5,609 nucleotides of DNA from a bacterium (GTDB lineage: Bacteria; Ratteibacteria; UBA8468; B48-G9; JAFGKM01). The notes under the pieces were generated by a model. It made no database searches. It was not told the DNA's origin and saw only the letters and a program-made list of their open reading frames with translations. The translations under genes were made by a program, and so were the position numbers. Below, one piece after another: positions 4,482 through 5,609 of the stretch. The stretch covers positions 1-5,609 of the forward strand of contig DAORXQ010000100.1 of assembly GCA_035371905.1 (NCBI GenBank), read 5' to 3'. Every line of letters begins with the position of its first letter. The first letter of the stretch is position 1.

Positions 4482-5609
4482 ATGAAGATATTAAAAAATT
4501 TTGTTTTATATATGATTCTTTTTTTTAGTATTTTTTCTTTTTCTGAGGAATTCCAGGTTTCACCTTATGTAAGTCCTGAATTTCACAAAAATATACCTTG
4601 GCCAAAACAATCATTTTATCTTCAACCATGGAGAAGTTATATGGAGACAGTTAGAGGAAAGGAATTTCTTGAAGGTATTGGTATTGCTTATAATTTCCCT
4701 TGGGCAGTAGGGGATAATGAAACTGCTTTAAAAATTCTTTCAAATAGTGGATTTAAAAATATAAGATTTGAGATTGGATGGAGTAATGTTGAATGGGATG
4801 AGAAAAAACTTAAAAATGAGGAAAAACTTATAGATGTTTTTAAAATCTGCAAGAAATATGGTATAAAGCCATTAATTTTATTGAATGCACATCATGGTTA
4901 TCCCTGTCCTATGAAATATATGAATGGAGAGGTTCTTGAGGATGTAAGTATAGGAAGCAAAGAAATAAAGATAAAGGTACAGGGAGAGATAAAAGAAGGA
5001 TATACTGCACTAACAAATTTAAAAGGGAAAGACCCATCACATGCTGCATATGACATATTCATAACAAAATACCAAGAAGAGACAGCAAGTTTAAGTAGAC
5101 CATTACCAAATGATTTTAAAAAAGGTGATAAAATTCAGTTAAGGATATACAAATATTTACCTGCACATCCAGTAGGAACACCTGAATTTGAGGAAATGGC
5201 AGATGGATGGATGAAGTATGTAAAACTTGTTTGTGATATGTTAAAAAAGGCAGGCCTTGAGGATAAGGATTTTGAACTTGAAATATGGAATGAATTATCT
5301 TTTGGTTCAATGTTTATAGCAGACCATGGAATAAATTTTTATTATGACCCTCCAAAGGTTAAATTCTCTGGTGATTTTTTGAAAAAGGGAGGACATGCAT
5401 GGGAAATAGGCAAAAGAACAGTTGATTATGTAAAAGAAAATTATCCAGGAACAAGGGTTATATGGGGATTTTCAAATACAACATTTTATCACACATCTAT
5501 TTTACAACTTCCGCCAAAAATAGATGGTCAGTCATATCATCCATATGGAACAGGTAAAAGAGTTGTCTCAAAAGATTATCCTCCAAAAGATAGGTATTCA
5601 TGGTATATT
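4482..5609 (+). CDS. Secreted glycoside hydrolase-like protein, clan GH-A (beta/alpha)8 barrel, N-terminal 376 residues
   Basis: The frame stays open from ATG 4482 to the right edge. A signal peptide is clear: MKILKNF, then a hydrophobic run to about residue 21, with likely cleavage after SFS before EEF. Barrel landmarks follow in order: GIGIAYNFPWAVGD (strand 1 region); NIRFEIGWSNVEW (93-105), the typical strand-2 Arg...Trp; and KPLILLNAHHG (129-139). A beta-rich insertion spans about 148-232. EIWNEL (267-272) carries the clan's W-N-E acid/base (N270, E271) at the end of strand 4. VIWGFSN and IDGQSYHPYG (347-356), a strand-6 motif with His353 and Tyr355, come next. The catalytic nucleophile, expected on strand 7, lies beyond the window. 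The order resembles GH39/GH5-type enzymes cleaving beta-linked glycans, but the family cannot be fixed from half a protein. As the third gene of the regulator operon it is probably induced by a sugar and secreted or surface-attached to degrade polysaccharide. Confidence 0.5.
   Translation, partial: MKILKNFVLYMILFFSIFSFSEEFQVSPYVSPEFHKNIPWPKQSFYLQPWRSYMETVRGKEFLEGIGIAYNFPWAVGDNETALKILSNSGFKNIRFEIGWSNVEWDEKKLKNEEKLIDVFKICKKYGIKPLILLNAHHGYPCPMKYMNGEVLEDVSIGSKEIKIKVQGEIKEGYTALTNLKGKDPSHAAYDIFITKYQEETASLSRPLPNDFKKGDKIQLRIYKYLPAHPVGTPEFEEMADGWMKYVKLVCDMLKKAGLEDKDFELEIWNELSFGSMFIADHGINFYYDPPKVKFSGDFLKKGGHAWEIGKRTVDYVKENYPGTRVIWGFSNTTFYHTSILQLPPKIDGQSYHPYGTGKRVVSKDYPPKDRYSWYI

Noticed and set aside
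4464..4482. Terminator between the prepilin and glycosidase genes.
   Set aside because: Only 17 bp, occupied by a ribosome site; no inverted repeat or T-run is present.
5116..5310. Minus-strand open frame inside the glycosidase gene.
   Set aside because: It is antisense to the segment encoding the W-N-E motif and has no start signal.

Overview
This is an A/T-rich window (roughly 30% G+C by eye) from a bacterium with strong Shine-Dalgarno sites, tight gene packing and AGA/AGG-type arginine codons. Three things point to an uncultured PVC-like heterotroph (Omnitrophota/Ratteibacteria or Lentisphaerota-like): a DUF6785/DUF6784-type polytopic membrane protein, a GntR-LacI hybrid regulator, and a prepilin-like protein of the H-X9-DG type next to a secreted glycoside hydrolase. 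The lineage is an inference from gene content, not something read directly from the sequence.

Layout. Two divergent gene groups flank a control region of about 230 bp (2343-2576). Leftward (minus strand) runs a large inner-membrane protein of the DUF6785 type (2342-438). Four bases later comes the start of a uroporphyrinogen-decarboxylase-superfamily protein (433 to beyond the left edge). Rightward (plus strand) runs a GntR/LacI-type sugar-responsive repressor (2577-3671), a type II secretion/pseudopilin-like protein (frame 3661-4464), and the first 376 codons of a secreted clan-A-like glycoside hydrolase (4482 to beyond the right edge). The three rightward genes overlap or lie 17 bp apart, and no terminator is visible between them, so they look like one operon.

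Control region. The regulator has a consensus promoter (TTGACA, 16 bp, TATAAT). A near-palindrome overlaps its -10 box and could be an autoregulatory operator. Parts of this promoter are repeated about 80 bp upstream. The divergent membrane-protein gene has TTGACA-17-TAAAAT lying across its first codons, which raises the possibility that translation really begins at Met7 without a leader.

Most unusual spot. At the regulator/prepilin junction, the perfect ribosome-binding site and the ATGA coupling overlap select an ATG at 3668. That ATG is in a different frame from the prepilin. Its reading frame closes after 31 codons, just past the FTLIEL cleavage-site codons. The two frames can be joined by one extra A in the A-run at 3690-3694. 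The same stretch is a GC-rich island with two mutually exclusive perfect 7-bp stems. This may be a one-base error, a real frameshift or switch, or a mobile leader cassette.

Likely joint role (inference). A sugar-derived ligand releases the regulator, allowing expression of a secreted polysaccharide-degrading enzyme and a pseudopilin-like surface or secretion component. The divergent membrane protein and the UroD-like protein may handle uptake or metabolism of a related small compound. Nothing in the window proves their substrate.
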